Positions 7,089 through 16,039 of a stretch of 36,970 nucleotides of DNA are shown here, piece after piece. How positions within the stretch are numbered: position 1 is the stretch's first letter; the number at the start of each line of letters is the position of its first letter. The position numbers and the translations under genes were made by a program. The notes under the pieces were generated by a model. That model was not told the DNA's origin. It searched no databases and saw only the letters and a list, made by a program, of their open reading frames with translations. Source of the DNA: Oscillospiraceae bacterium (lineage in GTDB: Bacteria > Bacillota > Clostridia > Oscillospirales > SIG627); NCBI GenBank assembly GCA_015063605.1, contig SVTV01000028.1, positions 1 to 36,970 of the forward strand, given 5' to 3'.

Positions 7089-7796
7089 TTGTCTTACTGC
7101 GTTAATTGCGGGGTAGAGCTTTGCGATTCCGAAAAAAGCTGTCCCTTATGCGGGGTTGTGGTAAACAATCCGAAAAAACCTTACGATGAATCTGTCGTAA
7201 AGCCGTATCCCAACAATATTGAAGCGGATATGCACAGAATAAATATGAAGTTCGGAAGCCGCCTTGCGCTTCTCATCCTTCTTATTCCCTCAGCTATAAC
7301 CACAATATGCGATGCTCTCATTACAAAATCTCTTTCATGGTCCCTTCTCGTTACGGGCGCCTGCTTCTGCATATATGTGTGGTTTATCCTTCCCCTTGTA
7401 CTACGCAAGCGTTCGCCGTATCAGTTTATCGTTTTTGACTGTATTGCGACCTTGTTGTATATAATGCTCATAGCTTACCAGACCGGCGGATTTGAATGGT
7501 ATAACAGATTGGCTGTTCCCATCACCGTGGCATCATATGCTTATATTTTAGCCCTTGCGGCGGTATTCAGACAAAAGAAGATGTCGAGACTTATGAAAAC
7601 CGCCTTTTGGTTTTTCGCCACGGGTACTCTTACAACGATCATCGATATTATGATAACTTATTTTGTAAGCGGTGCCTTTGGAGCTTCATGGTCGCTGATA
7701 GTTCTTTGCGTATGCATAATATTTGCTCTTCTTTTCCTTGTGCTTTACAGAAAAAAGGTGCTTGCCGAGGAATTGATAAAGAGATTGTTTATATAA
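7089..7796 (+). CDS. Zinc-ribbon membrane protein (DUF6320-like)
   Basis: A 235-residue integral membrane protein. The N-terminus carries a four-cysteine zinc ribbon (CVNCG at residues 4-8 and CPLCG near residue 18), then about 25 polar residues and six hydrophobic segments from residue about 57 to the C-terminus, which ends in basic residues. It resembles proteins annotated DUF6320; the name is from memory and no function is known. The TTG start is supported mainly by the zinc ribbon beginning at once; the nearest AGAAAGG lies about 14 bases upstream, which is long. It is the third gene of the operon with the esterase and the acyltransferase, so it may act on the same membrane or lipid substrate. 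Confidence 0.65.
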   Translation: MSYCVNCGVELCDSEKSCPLCGVVVNNPKKPYDESVVKPYPNNIEADMHRINMKFGSRLALLILLIPSAITTICDALITKSLSWSLLVTGACFCIYVWFILPLVLRKRSPYQFIVFDCIATLLYIMLIAYQTGGFEWYNRLAVPITVASYAYILALAAVFRQKKMSRLMKTAFWFFATGTLTTIIDIMITYFVSGAFGASWSLIVLCVCIIFALLFLVLYRKKVLAEELIKRLFI

Positions 7797-7831
7797 AAAG
7801 CTTTGATCTTCTGACATCAGGAAAGGAAAAA

Positions 7832-7853
7832 GTCCGAAAACCTTTTTTCGGAC
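7832..7853. other. Hairpin between the membrane protein and the GH36-like gene
   Basis: GTCCGAAAA (7832-7840) pairs with TTTTCGGAC (7845-7853), a 9-bp stem with a 4-base loop. On the minus strand a TTTTT run follows, so it reads as a terminator in the direction in which no gene is known. On the plus strand it lies between a GGAAAGGA element (7820-7827) and the ATG at 7864 and could shorten their effective distance. Confidence 0.4.
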
Positions 7854-7863
7854 AATTAAGAAA

Positions 7864-9399
7864 ATGGCTGTAAAAATGAATTTCACAGATAACTTCAAGG
7901 TGCTTTTCCCCGTTGACGGCTCCGTCAGTGTTGAAAAGATATCCGATTCTTACAGGATAACACTTACTCCCTCGGGAGTTCCCGTAAGAGAGGTAAGAGT
8001 AAAATGGTTCTTTGATACATCATTCATGAAAAAGATCCTTGCGGATTCATGGGGTGTTGCAAAAGGCGATCTCGGATGGAAGGCTCCCGATTTCAACAAA
8101 AAAGCGGAATGGTATTTCTTGGCATTCGACGGCGAAAAAACTACGGGCTACGGTGTCAAAACGGGATGCCGGAGCTTCTGCTCATGGCAGCTTTCAGAGG
8201 ACGGCGTGACACTCGTATGTGACACGAGAAGCGGCGGCGAGGGCGTTGAGCTTAAAGCTCCTCTTGTATGTGCAGAGGCTGTATTCTATGAAAGCAAGTC
8301 CGATGAAACACCTTATGAAGCATCGAAGAGCTTCTGTAAGATAATGTGCGAAAAGCCCAATCTTCCCAAACGTCCCATATACGGCTTTAATACATGGTAT
8401 TATACATACGGCAATATAACGAGGGAGTCCGTTATGGGCGATGCCCGTCTCTGCGCCCGTCTTGCGGGTATGGTGGATAAGAATGCGCCCCGTCCTCTTA
8501 TGGTCATAGATGACGGTTGGAACAAAAACGGAATATATACGGGTACAAAATACAACGGCGGTCCTTTTGCTCCCAACGATAATTTCAAGGATATGAAGTC
8601 TGTTGCCGAGGATATAAGCGCATTGGGATGTGATCCCGGTATATGGATACGCCCTCTCCTCGTTCTTGACGAGCTTCTCCCCGATATTCCCGGGGAATGT
8701 TATTCCGAAAATCAGGATTTCCCCACAAAGGGAAAGGTCCTTGACCCTACTACAGAGGGAGCGAAGGATTATATACGTACACTTGTAAGCGGAATGGCTG
8801 ATTGCGGATACAAGCTTATCAAGCATGACTTCACCTGTCCCGACCTTATGGGAAATGACTTTATCAAGCCTAATGTTACGAGAGACGGCTGGCATCTCAA
8901 GGACAGAACAAAAACAAATGCCGAGGTGCTCATGGATCTTTACACCCTTATTCAGGATGCGGCAAAGGGCGCTCATATAATCGGATGCAACGTATATAAC
9001 CACCTTGCGGCAGGTATACACGATATAGTCAGAAGCGGATGCGATACAAGCGGTAAGGATTGGAACGTAACGAAAAAGTACGGTATCAATTGTCTCGTTT
9101 ACAGACTCTGCCAAAATAAGAATTTCCTCATTACCGATGCGGATTGTGCCGCTTTCACGGACAAAGTTCCCACGGAATTGAACCTGCGCTTTGCGGAGCT
9201 TATCTCTTTTACCGATTCCGCGTTCTTCATTTCCGCGGCTTCGGGTATACTTACAACGAAGGACGAGGAGCGCCTTATGGAAATGTACCGCAGAGCATCT
9301 CTCTTCAACAATGAGATGACACCCGTTGATTGGATGGATACCGAGATCCCCACGGAATTTATCTACGACGGCAAGCTTTACAAGTACGATTGGAACTGA
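7864..9399 (+). CDS. GH36/clan-D-like alpha-galactosidase-type glycosidase
   Basis: A 511-residue cytoplasmic protein with the plan of clan-D retaining glycosidases (GH27/GH31/GH36): an N-terminal beta-rich part (about 1-165), then a (beta/alpha)8 barrel. Visible family marks are YGFNTWYYTYG, MVIDDGW, GIWIRPL, LIKHDFT with the probable nucleophile Asp322, and RSGCDTSG with the probable acid/base Asp394. Compared with full bacterial GH36 enzymes of about 730 residues it is short, mainly at the N-terminus and the C-terminus. No signal peptide, so it would act on imported oligosaccharides. The ATG at 7864 has no good adjacent ribosome binding site. Its stop ends 1 base before miaB. The exact sugar specificity is inferred only from the fold. 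Confidence 0.75.
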   Translation: MAVKMNFTDNFKVLFPVDGSVSVEKISDSYRITLTPSGVPVREVRVKWFFDTSFMKKILADSWGVAKGDLGWKAPDFNKKAEWYFLAFDGEKTTGYGVKTGCRSFCSWQLSEDGVTLVCDTRSGGEGVELKAPLVCAEAVFYESKSDETPYEASKSFCKIMCEKPNLPKRPIYGFNTWYYTYGNITRESVMGDARLCARLAGMVDKNAPRPLMVIDDGWNKNGIYTGTKYNGGPFAPNDNFKDMKSVAEDISALGCDPGIWIRPLLVLDELLPDIPGECYSENQDFPTKGKVLDPTTEGAKDYIRTLVSGMADCGYKLIKHDFTCPDLMGNDFIKPNVTRDGWHLKDRTKTNAEVLMDLYTLIQDAAKGAHIIGCNVYNHLAAGIHDIVRSGCDTSGKDWNVTKKYGINCLVYRLCQNKNFLITDADCAAFTDKVPTELNLRFAELISFTDSAFFISAASGILTTKDEERLMEMYRRASLFNNEMTPVDWMDTEIPTEFIYDGKLYKYDWN

Positions 9400-9400
9400 T

Positions 9401-10738
9401 ATGCAGCGTATATATATAGAAACCTACGGTTGTCAGCAGAACGAAGCGGACAGCGAGAAGATTTTGGGCATGGCTCTTGAGATGGGATATGAAAAGACGG
9501 ATAATAAGGAGGATGCAGACCTTATTATCGTCAATACTTGCGCCGTCAGAGAGCATGCGGAGCTGAAGGCATTGTCAAACACGGGTCAGCTCAAGCATAT
9601 AAAAGAAAAAAATCCCTCTCTCCTTATAGGTGTCTGCGGCTGTATGATACAGCAGGAGCACAGGAAAGAGGATATAAAAATGAAATATCCCTATGTGGAT
9701 TTTGTATTCGGCACGAATATGCTTGACAGATTTCCTCAGATAATGAAGGAAGTGAAGTCACGTAAAAAGAGAAGCTTTTTCGTGGAATCCTACGATGTGA
9801 ACAAGGGCGAGATAAAGGAAGGTATTCCCGTAGCCCGTGCGTTCGATCATTCCGCTCTTGTAAGCATTATGTACGGCTGTAACAACTTCTGTACCTACTG
9901 TGTCGTGCCATATGTCCGAGGCAGAGAAAGAAGCAGAAAGCCCGAATGTATAATTGAAGAGGTAAGAGATCTTGCCGCAAAGGGATACAAGGAGATAATG
10001 CTTCTCGGACAGAATGTAAACTCCTATGGTAAGGATATTGAAAACGGTATCAATTTTGCCGAGCTTTTGAGAAGGCTCTGCAAAGTGGAAGGAGATTTCG
10101 TTCTGAAATTCATGACAAGTCATCCCAAGGATGCTACCCATGAGCTTATAGATGTAATGGCGGAAAACAAGAAGGTAGAACGCCACTTCCATCTTCCTTT
10201 GCAGTCGGGATCCGATAGGATATTGAAGATCATGAACAGAAGATATACCCGTGACGCCTTTTATTCTCTCACCGAATACATGAAGGAAAAGATACCGGGA
10301 ATATCCATAACCACCGATATTATCGTCGGCTTCCCCGGAGAGACCGAGGAAGATTTTGCCGATACTCTCGATATGATGAAGCGCATCCGCTTTGACGGAG
10401 TATTCTCCTTCGTTTATTCAAAACGAAAGGGTACTCCCGCCGCCGTTATGGAGGATCAGATATCGGATGAGGTGAAAAAGGAGCGCATGGGAAGACTTCT
10501 CAGCCTTCAGACCGAGATACAGACGGAAAAGAACCGTGAATATGTGGGTAAGACCATAAGAGCGCTGGTTGAGGGCGAAAGTAAATCGAACCCCAACCGC
10601 CTTTCCGCAAGAAGCAAGGAAGGCAAGCTCATACATTTTGACAGATTCAACGGAAGCGATGAGCTTGTAGGAAAATTTGTTGATATAAAAATAACCTCCG
10701 CAGAGGCGATAATGCTTCTGGGAGAAGTGATTAAATAA
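9401..10738 (+). CDS. miaB: tRNA-2-methylthio-N6-dimethylallyladenosine synthase MiaB
   Basis: Radical-SAM methylthiotransferase that adds 2-methylthio to i6A37 of tRNAs reading UNN codons. The 445 residues contain the N-terminal cluster-binding cysteines Cys11 (GCQQNEADSE), Cys47 (NTCAVREHAE) and Cys81 (CGCM), the radical-SAM motif CxxxCxxC at Cys160, Cys164 and Cys167 (YGCNNFCTYCVVPYVRGRERS), and a C-terminal TRAM-like region (about 375-445). The ATG at 9401 is chosen because the protein family starts here; the open frame extends 25 codons upstream into the glycosidase gene. It starts 1 base after the preceding stop, which suggests coupling. Synteny with the YlbF-like gene, mutS and mutL is as in Bacillus. 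Confidence 0.95.
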   Translation: MQRIYIETYGCQQNEADSEKILGMALEMGYEKTDNKEDADLIIVNTCAVREHAELKALSNTGQLKHIKEKNPSLLIGVCGCMIQQEHRKEDIKMKYPYVDFVFGTNMLDRFPQIMKEVKSRKKRSFFVESYDVNKGEIKEGIPVARAFDHSALVSIMYGCNNFCTYCVVPYVRGRERSRKPECIIEEVRDLAAKGYKEIMLLGQNVNSYGKDIENGINFAELLRRLCKVEGDFVLKFMTSHPKDATHELIDVMAENKKVERHFHLPLQSGSDRILKIMNRRYTRDAFYSLTEYMKEKIPGISITTDIIVGFPGETEEDFADTLDMMKRIRFDGVFSFVYSKRKGTPAAVMEDQISDEVKKERMGRLLSLQTEIQTEKNREYVGKTIRALVEGESKSNPNRLSARSKEGKLIHFDRFNGSDELVGKFVDIKITSAEAIMLLGEVIK

Positions 10739-10762
10739 TGTTTGAAAGGCATGGTAATTAAA

Positions 10763-11176
10763 ATGGAAAAGAACAACATACTCGACGTTGCAAAGGAATT
10801 GGGAAAGCTGGTTTCCGAAAGCGAGATACTCGTAAATTACGTAAACGCAAAGGAAGCTTATGATAACGACAACGAGCTTCATAATATAATAAGAGAATAT
10901 ACCGTTCAGCAGAAGGCTCTCGAAAATCTTGCGGCTGATGAATCGTCCAACGAGACACTTGAAAAGTGCATCCGCGACAGGATCCAGGTGCTTTACGATA
11001 AGGCAAATGAAAGCGAGACCATGAAGAAGTTCGACGAAGCGGAAGCAGATCTTAATGATATTCTTGCCTCCATAAACAATATAATAAGAGAATCCATATT
11101 CGAGCGTTATCCCGAGCTTCGTCCCGCTCCCTCATCATGCTCCGGAAACTGCGCAAGCTGCGGCGGTTGCCACTGA
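10763..11176 (+). CDS. YlbF/YmcA (Ric) family protein with C-terminal cysteine cluster
   Basis: A 137-residue helical protein of the YlbF/YmcA family. In Bacillus such proteins form the Fe-S-containing Ric complex that affects RNA processing, sporulation and competence. The helical core covers about residues 5-115 and is followed by a Cys-rich tail, CxxxCxxCxxC, at Cys126, Cys130, Cys133 and Cys136, a plausible Fe-S or metal site. The position after miaB and before mutS is that of ymcA (ricA) in Bacillus. The start is uncertain: TTG at 10742 and ATG at 10751 are in frame, but AAAGG at 10746-10749 fits only a later start, so ATG 10763 is preferred. The exact Ric subunit is not assigned. Confidence 0.85.
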   Translation: MEKNNILDVAKELGKLVSESEILVNYVNAKEAYDNDNELHNIIREYTVQQKALENLAADESSNETLEKCIRDRIQVLYDKANESETMKKFDEAEADLNDILASINNIIRESIFERYPELRPAPSSCSGNCASCGGCH

Positions 11177-11232
11177 GAAAAAATAATTTCAATCGGAAAG
11201 CTTAATTATTTGATAAGGAATGGTCTGAAACA

Positions 11233-13836
11233 ATGTCACCGATGATGCTTCATTATCTTGAAGTGAAAAAACAATATCCCGATCATATAGTTTTCTACAG
11301 ACTGGGAGATTTCTACGAGATGTTCTTCGATGATGCGAAGACCGTTTCGAAGGAGCTTGAGCTGACCTTAACGGGCAGAGACTGCGGAGAAGAGGAAAGA
11401 GCGCCCATGTGCGGAGTCCCCTTTCATGCCGCCGATACGTATATAGGCAAGCTGGTGGAAAAGGGCTACAGAATAGCCGTCTGCGAGCAGGTGGAGGATC
11501 CCTCTCAGGCTGTGGGAATGGTCAAGCGTGAGGTGGTACGCATAGTTACCCCCGGAACCATGACCGATGCGGCTTTTATAGATGCGGACAGATCAAATTA
11601 CCTTTGTGCCGTATACTTTGGATTCGATATGGCGTCCTGCGCCTTCTGCGATATATCATCGGGAACGATAAATGTCACAAAGCTTGTAAAACAGGACAAT
11701 GAGCCTCTTTCGAAGCAGATAACGAATGAACTTTCCGTTTTCTCTCCCTCCGAGATAATTATCGGCGGACCCGATGTGGATAAAGCCTTCAAGGATAAGC
11801 TTGCCTCAAAGGGCGGTGTCCTTGTTATCGAGGATAAGAACGGTTATTTTTCCGATGATTGCGAAAGATTGACCGAGGAAAGATTCGAAAACAGCGCAAA
11901 GGAGCTGTCGTACGAGGAGCATAAAGCCGCGGCGGCTATACTTCTTTATCTCGGTGACACACAAAAGACCTCCGTCAACGGAATCACACGAATAATCTCA
12001 TATACACAAGATGCTTTTCTTTCCATTGACTCCGATTCGAGAAGAAATCTGGAGCTTTGCGAAACAAACAGAACAAAGGAGAGAAAGGGCTCTCTTCTGT
12101 GGGTGTTGGATAAGACGAAAACATCTGCGGGAGCAAGGCTTTTAAGAGAATATATAGAAAAGCCTCTGACGAATTGCCGTGCCATTGCCATGAGGCAGAA
12201 TGCGGTGGAGGAGCTTTACCTTTCCGATATGCTGAGAGATGACATAAGAGGCGTTTTGTCTCAGTCTCTTGATACTGAAAGAATTCTTTCAAAAGCCATG
12301 TACGGCAATATAAATGCAAGGGATCTGAGGGCTTTAGGCGAAAGCCTTAAGATATTTAAGCCCCTTACCTCTCTTCTATCGGCTTGCAAGTGCGATGAAT
12401 TGAGCCTTCTTGCCGAAAGACTTAAAAAGGGCGTTGAGGAAAAGGCAACTTACTTTTCGGAATATCTTTCCGCAGCCTTCAACGACGAGCCTCCCGTATC
12501 CGTAAGAGAGGGCGGTATGATCCGTCCCGGATTCTCAAAGCAGGCGGACGAGCTTATCAAGACGGCAAACGATACGAAAAGCTACCTTGCGGGGATAGAG
12601 AATCAGGAAAAGGAGCTTACGGGAATCAAGACCTTGAAGATAGGATACACGAAGGTCTTCGGTTATTATATCGAGGTGCCCAACGGCTCGAGATCTCTTG
12701 TGCCCGAAAGATACATGAGAAAGCAGACTCTTGTAAATGCGGAAAGATACATCACTTCCGAATTGAAGGATATGGAATCACGTATCTTGAGCGCCAAGGA
12801 CAGACTTGTGGCTTTGGAATACGAAATATTCATGAAGATATTGGGTGATGTAAGAGATGCATATGCAGTCCTAAAGGAGGCTGCCGATATTGCCGCCGAG
12901 ACCGACGTTTACGCATCCCTTGCCGAGGTTGCGGGAAAGAACAATTACGTCCGTCCCGAGGTTGATTACGGTGATATCATATCCATCAAAAACGGAAGAC
13001 ATCCCGTTGTGGAAAAATTCTCCGACGGATTTTTCGTCCCCAACGATACATACATGGACAATTCCCTTAACCGTACGTCGATAATCACGGGCCCCAATAT
13101 GTCGGGTAAATCCACGTATATGCGTCAGGTCGCCGTTATTACGCTTATGGCTCAGATCGGATCCTTCGTTCCCGCCGAGGAGGCGAGGATCGGTATCGTC
13201 GATAAGATATTTACGAGAATAGGTGCGGGAGACGATCTTTCGGGAGGAAATTCAACCTTCATGCTTGAAATGAAGGAGGTGGCGTACATATTGAGACATG
13301 CCACCAAAAAGAGCCTTATAATATACGATGAAATAGGCAGAGGAACATCCACCTATGACGGAATGAGCATTGCGAGAGCAGTGCTTGAATATACCACCGG
13401 AAAGAAGCTGGGAGCAAAAACGCTCTTCGCAACTCATTACCATGAGCTTTCCGATCTTGAAAATACGGTGGAGGGTGTTAAGAATTACAATATCGCCGCA
13501 AAAAAACGGGGCGATGATGTAATATTCCTGAGAAAGATAGTACCCGGAAGCACCGACGACAGCTTCGGTATCGAGGTAGCACGTCTTGCCGGAGTACCCG
13601 GCGAGGTGACGAAACGAGCAAAGCAGATACTTGCCGAGCTTGAAGGCGGCACTGCATCCAACGTTTCCTCCGACAGAATTTCAAAGTCAAGGGAGCAGCG
13701 TGAGGAGATATCCATATTCGATGCGGCTTCCGATGAGATAAGAGACGAGCTTAAAAGGCTCGATGTAAATACGATGACGCCCATTGAGGCTATGGGCAAG
13801 CTTTATGAGCTTGCGAAAAAAGCAAAAGAAAGTTAG
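11233..13836 (+). CDS. mutS: DNA mismatch repair protein MutS
   Basis: Mismatch-recognition ATPase of the MutS1 group, 867 residues, the usual length. The N-terminal mismatch-binding Phe-x-Glu is in GDFYEMFF. The connector, lever and clamp regions follow. The ATPase domain has Walker A GPNMSGKST (Lys626), Walker B LIIYDEIGRG (Asp699, Glu700) and THYHEL. The C-terminal tail (KLYELAKKA) resembles the beta-clamp/tetramer region of the family. The ATG at 11233 fits the family N-terminus; the nearest AAGGAA is about 12 bases away. It forms a cluster with mutL, which starts 9 bases after its stop. Because no mutH-like gene accompanies it, strand choice is expected to use MutL nicking and the sliding clamp. 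Confidence 0.97.
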   Translation: MSPMMLHYLEVKKQYPDHIVFYRLGDFYEMFFDDAKTVSKELELTLTGRDCGEEERAPMCGVPFHAADTYIGKLVEKGYRIAVCEQVEDPSQAVGMVKREVVRIVTPGTMTDAAFIDADRSNYLCAVYFGFDMASCAFCDISSGTINVTKLVKQDNEPLSKQITNELSVFSPSEIIIGGPDVDKAFKDKLASKGGVLVIEDKNGYFSDDCERLTEERFENSAKELSYEEHKAAAAILLYLGDTQKTSVNGITRIISYTQDAFLSIDSDSRRNLELCETNRTKERKGSLLWVLDKTKTSAGARLLREYIEKPLTNCRAIAMRQNAVEELYLSDMLRDDIRGVLSQSLDTERILSKAMYGNINARDLRALGESLKIFKPLTSLLSACKCDELSLLAERLKKGVEEKATYFSEYLSAAFNDEPPVSVREGGMIRPGFSKQADELIKTANDTKSYLAGIENQEKELTGIKTLKIGYTKVFGYYIEVPNGSRSLVPERYMRKQTLVNAERYITSELKDMESRILSAKDRLVALEYEIFMKILGDVRDAYAVLKEAADIAAETDVYASLAEVAGKNNYVRPEVDYGDIISIKNGRHPVVEKFSDGFFVPNDTYMDNSLNRTSIITGPNMSGKSTYMRQVAVITLMAQIGSFVPAEEARIGIVDKIFTRIGAGDDLSGGNSTFMLEMKEVAYILRHATKKSLIIYDEIGRGTSTYDGMSIARAVLEYTTGKKLGAKTLFATHYHELSDLENTVEGVKNYNIAAKKRGDDVIFLRKIVPGSTDDSFGIEVARLAGVPGEVTKRAKQILAELEGGTASNVSSDRISKSREQREEISIFDAASDEIRDELKRLDVNTMTPIEAMGKLYELAKKAKES

Positions 13837-13845
13837 TGTTAAAGA

Positions 13846-16005
13846 ATGAGAAGCGGAGAATTTATCAATGAAGGCAATTATGACAATCTGAATATTGCTC
13901 TTACCGAAAAGGGCGGCGAGGATGTGATAAATCTCCTGGGTAAAAATCTTGCCAATCAGATAGCGGCGGGAGAAGTGGTAGACCGTCCTGCGGGAGTAAT
14001 AAGGGAGCTTTGTGAAAACTCCGTTGACGCTCACGCCACATCGGTAACGGTGGAGATAAGGGGCGGAGGTGCAGCTCTTATGCGGGTATCCGATAATGGA
14101 TGCGGTATGAGTCCCAGAGATGCCCGTGTGTCCGTTCTGCGCCATGCAACAAGTAAATTGGAGACGGTGAAGGATCTGGATTCCATACGTACAATGGGAT
14201 TCCGCGGAGAGGCTCTTGCGGCTATTTCCTCTGTGTCAAAATTTTCCATTCTCACAAAGAGAAGATGCGATGATATGGGAACGCTTCTCACGGTAGGTGA
14301 AAGCGGAGAGCCCGAAATTTCCGAGGCGGGGGCACCCGACGGTACTTCCGTAACCGTAGAGGAGCTTTTCTACAATCAGCCTGCGAGAAAGAAATTCTTA
14401 AAAAGGGATTCCACGGAGTTTTCGGCTATCCTTACAACGGTTCAAAGATTGGCGGTAGCCAACAGAGAGGTATCCTTCAAGCTTTATAATGAAGGCGTAT
14501 TGAAGCTGTCCACAAGAGCGGGCTCAACCTTGAAGGAAACGGTTTATTCCGTGTTCGGCAAGGAATTTGCATCGGGACTTACCGAGGTCAATAAGACCAC
14601 GGGTGGTATTACCGTAACGGGTCTTATATGTACACCCGAAAATGCAAGAGCAAGCCGTTCCATGCAGATGTTCTACATAAACCGCAGACCCATACGCAAT
14701 AAAACTCTTTATATTGCCCTGGAAGAGGCGTATAAGGGATATATCAAAAGCGATAAATTCCCGTCCTGCGTGATATTTATCGATATGGATCCCTCGGTGT
14801 TCGATGTGAATGTCCATCCAACAAAATCTGAGGTGCGTTTTTCCGATGAAAGAATGGTATACGAGTCCATATATATTGCTGTAAAGGATACGCTTATGGG
14901 GCTTATAAATCCCATTGCTGCCTTGAAAAAGGAAAACACGGAGGGTCATACTATAACCATACCGAGAACGTTTTTCGGAAGCGGTAATACACGTACGGAT
15001 AACACCGCAATACATTCCTTTATTGAGAGCGGAAACAACAATGATGCTCCTTCCGACAAGTCTTCCGCAAATGTGATGTTCAAGAGTGCTGTGGAAAGCA
15101 AAGGAGCCGATATAGGTACAAGGATCACCTCATTCCCCAAAATAAAGGACGAGGGACTTACTTTATCACCACCGATCACGGAAAAGAAAGAAGATATCGG
15201 GAACAAATATACAACTTCCTCCTCAGAGCCTTTTGTGTTGGAGATGCATAAGGCAGAGCTTTTCAAGAAAGCGGACACAGTAAGCGATATGATTTCAAGC
15301 GATGCCGGAAAGGTACTCGGAGAATCTCCCTCGGAGGAAAATGCACTAACGGATAAACAGGAGCAGTCCTTTTATCAGCCGTCGATATTTGAAAAAGATG
15401 ACGGAGGGGAAGAAAATATCTTTTCCAAAGGAAGGATAAGAGGTGCGGTTTTCGATGCATTCATAATATACGAGTGCGATGACACACTCTACTTTGTGGA
15501 TAAGCATGCCGCACATGAAAGAATAATATACGAAAGCCTGAAAAACAAAGTCACCCGTGACGGTTCACAGCAGCTTCTTGTACCATATGTGGTTTCCCTG
15601 AATGCATCGGAATTGAATGTTATTTCGGAAAATGCAAAGGAGCTTGAGGATATTGGTATATCGGCGGAGATCTTCGGCGAAAGCGAATTGGCGGTACGCT
15701 CCGTACCCTCGGAGCTCACGGGAATAAGTGCTGAGGCAATGAATTCCTTGATGCAGGCGATAGCATCCGAGCTTGAAGCGGGAGGAAAGGGTGTAGGAAA
15801 GGCAAATATGGTCTTCGACAGGATCCTTTATACCATGGCATGCAAGGCGGCAGTGAAGGCGGGCATTCCCGCAGGCGCCGATGAATCCGAATGGATAATA
15901 GAAAAGCTGTCGGAGATACCGAATATAATAGTCTGCCCCCACGGCAGACCCGTAATGTTCTCCGTAACGAGATCACAGCTTGAAAAAATGTTTTTCAGGA
16001 CATAA
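13846..16005 (+). CDS. mutL: DNA mismatch repair protein MutL with endonuclease motif
   Basis: GHKL ATPase that couples MutS to strand incision, 719 residues. The N-terminal ATPase domain shows IAAGEVVDRPAGVIRELCENSVDA, DNGCGM and TMGFRGEAL. A poorly conserved, polar linker (about 340-530) follows. The C-terminal domain carries the metal-dependent nicking motif DKHAAHERIIYE (Asp552 to Glu563), ACKAA and CPHGRP, so this is a nicking MutL, as in bacteria without MutH. The start is doubtful: the ATG at 13846 has no good ribosome binding site and gives an extra 26 residues. A GTG at 13924 would give the normal family start MINLLGKNLANQIAAGE. The stop is certain. Confidence 0.95.
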   Translation: MRSGEFINEGNYDNLNIALTEKGGEDVINLLGKNLANQIAAGEVVDRPAGVIRELCENSVDAHATSVTVEIRGGGAALMRVSDNGCGMSPRDARVSVLRHATSKLETVKDLDSIRTMGFRGEALAAISSVSKFSILTKRRCDDMGTLLTVGESGEPEISEAGAPDGTSVTVEELFYNQPARKKFLKRDSTEFSAILTTVQRLAVANREVSFKLYNEGVLKLSTRAGSTLKETVYSVFGKEFASGLTEVNKTTGGITVTGLICTPENARASRSMQMFYINRRPIRNKTLYIALEEAYKGYIKSDKFPSCVIFIDMDPSVFDVNVHPTKSEVRFSDERMVYESIYIAVKDTLMGLINPIAALKKENTEGHTITIPRTFFGSGNTRTDNTAIHSFIESGNNNDAPSDKSSANVMFKSAVESKGADIGTRITSFPKIKDEGLTLSPPITEKKEDIGNKYTTSSSEPFVLEMHKAELFKKADTVSDMISSDAGKVLGESPSEENALTDKQEQSFYQPSIFEKDDGGEENIFSKGRIRGAVFDAFIIYECDDTLYFVDKHAAHERIIYESLKNKVTRDGSQQLLVPYVVSLNASELNVISENAKELEDIGISAEIFGESELAVRSVPSELTGISAEAMNSLMQAIASELEAGGKGVGKANMVFDRILYTMACKAAVKAGIPAGADESEWIIEKLSEIPNIIVCPHGRPVMFSVTRSQLEKMFFRT

Positions 16006-16039
16006 AAGATCGTTTAAGCAAGACGAGAAAGGTTACAAT

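Noticed and set aside
8194..9114. 306-codon minus-strand frame in the GH36-like gene
   Set aside because: It lies wholly opposite a well-supported gene, has no ribosome binding site and no recognisable protein features.
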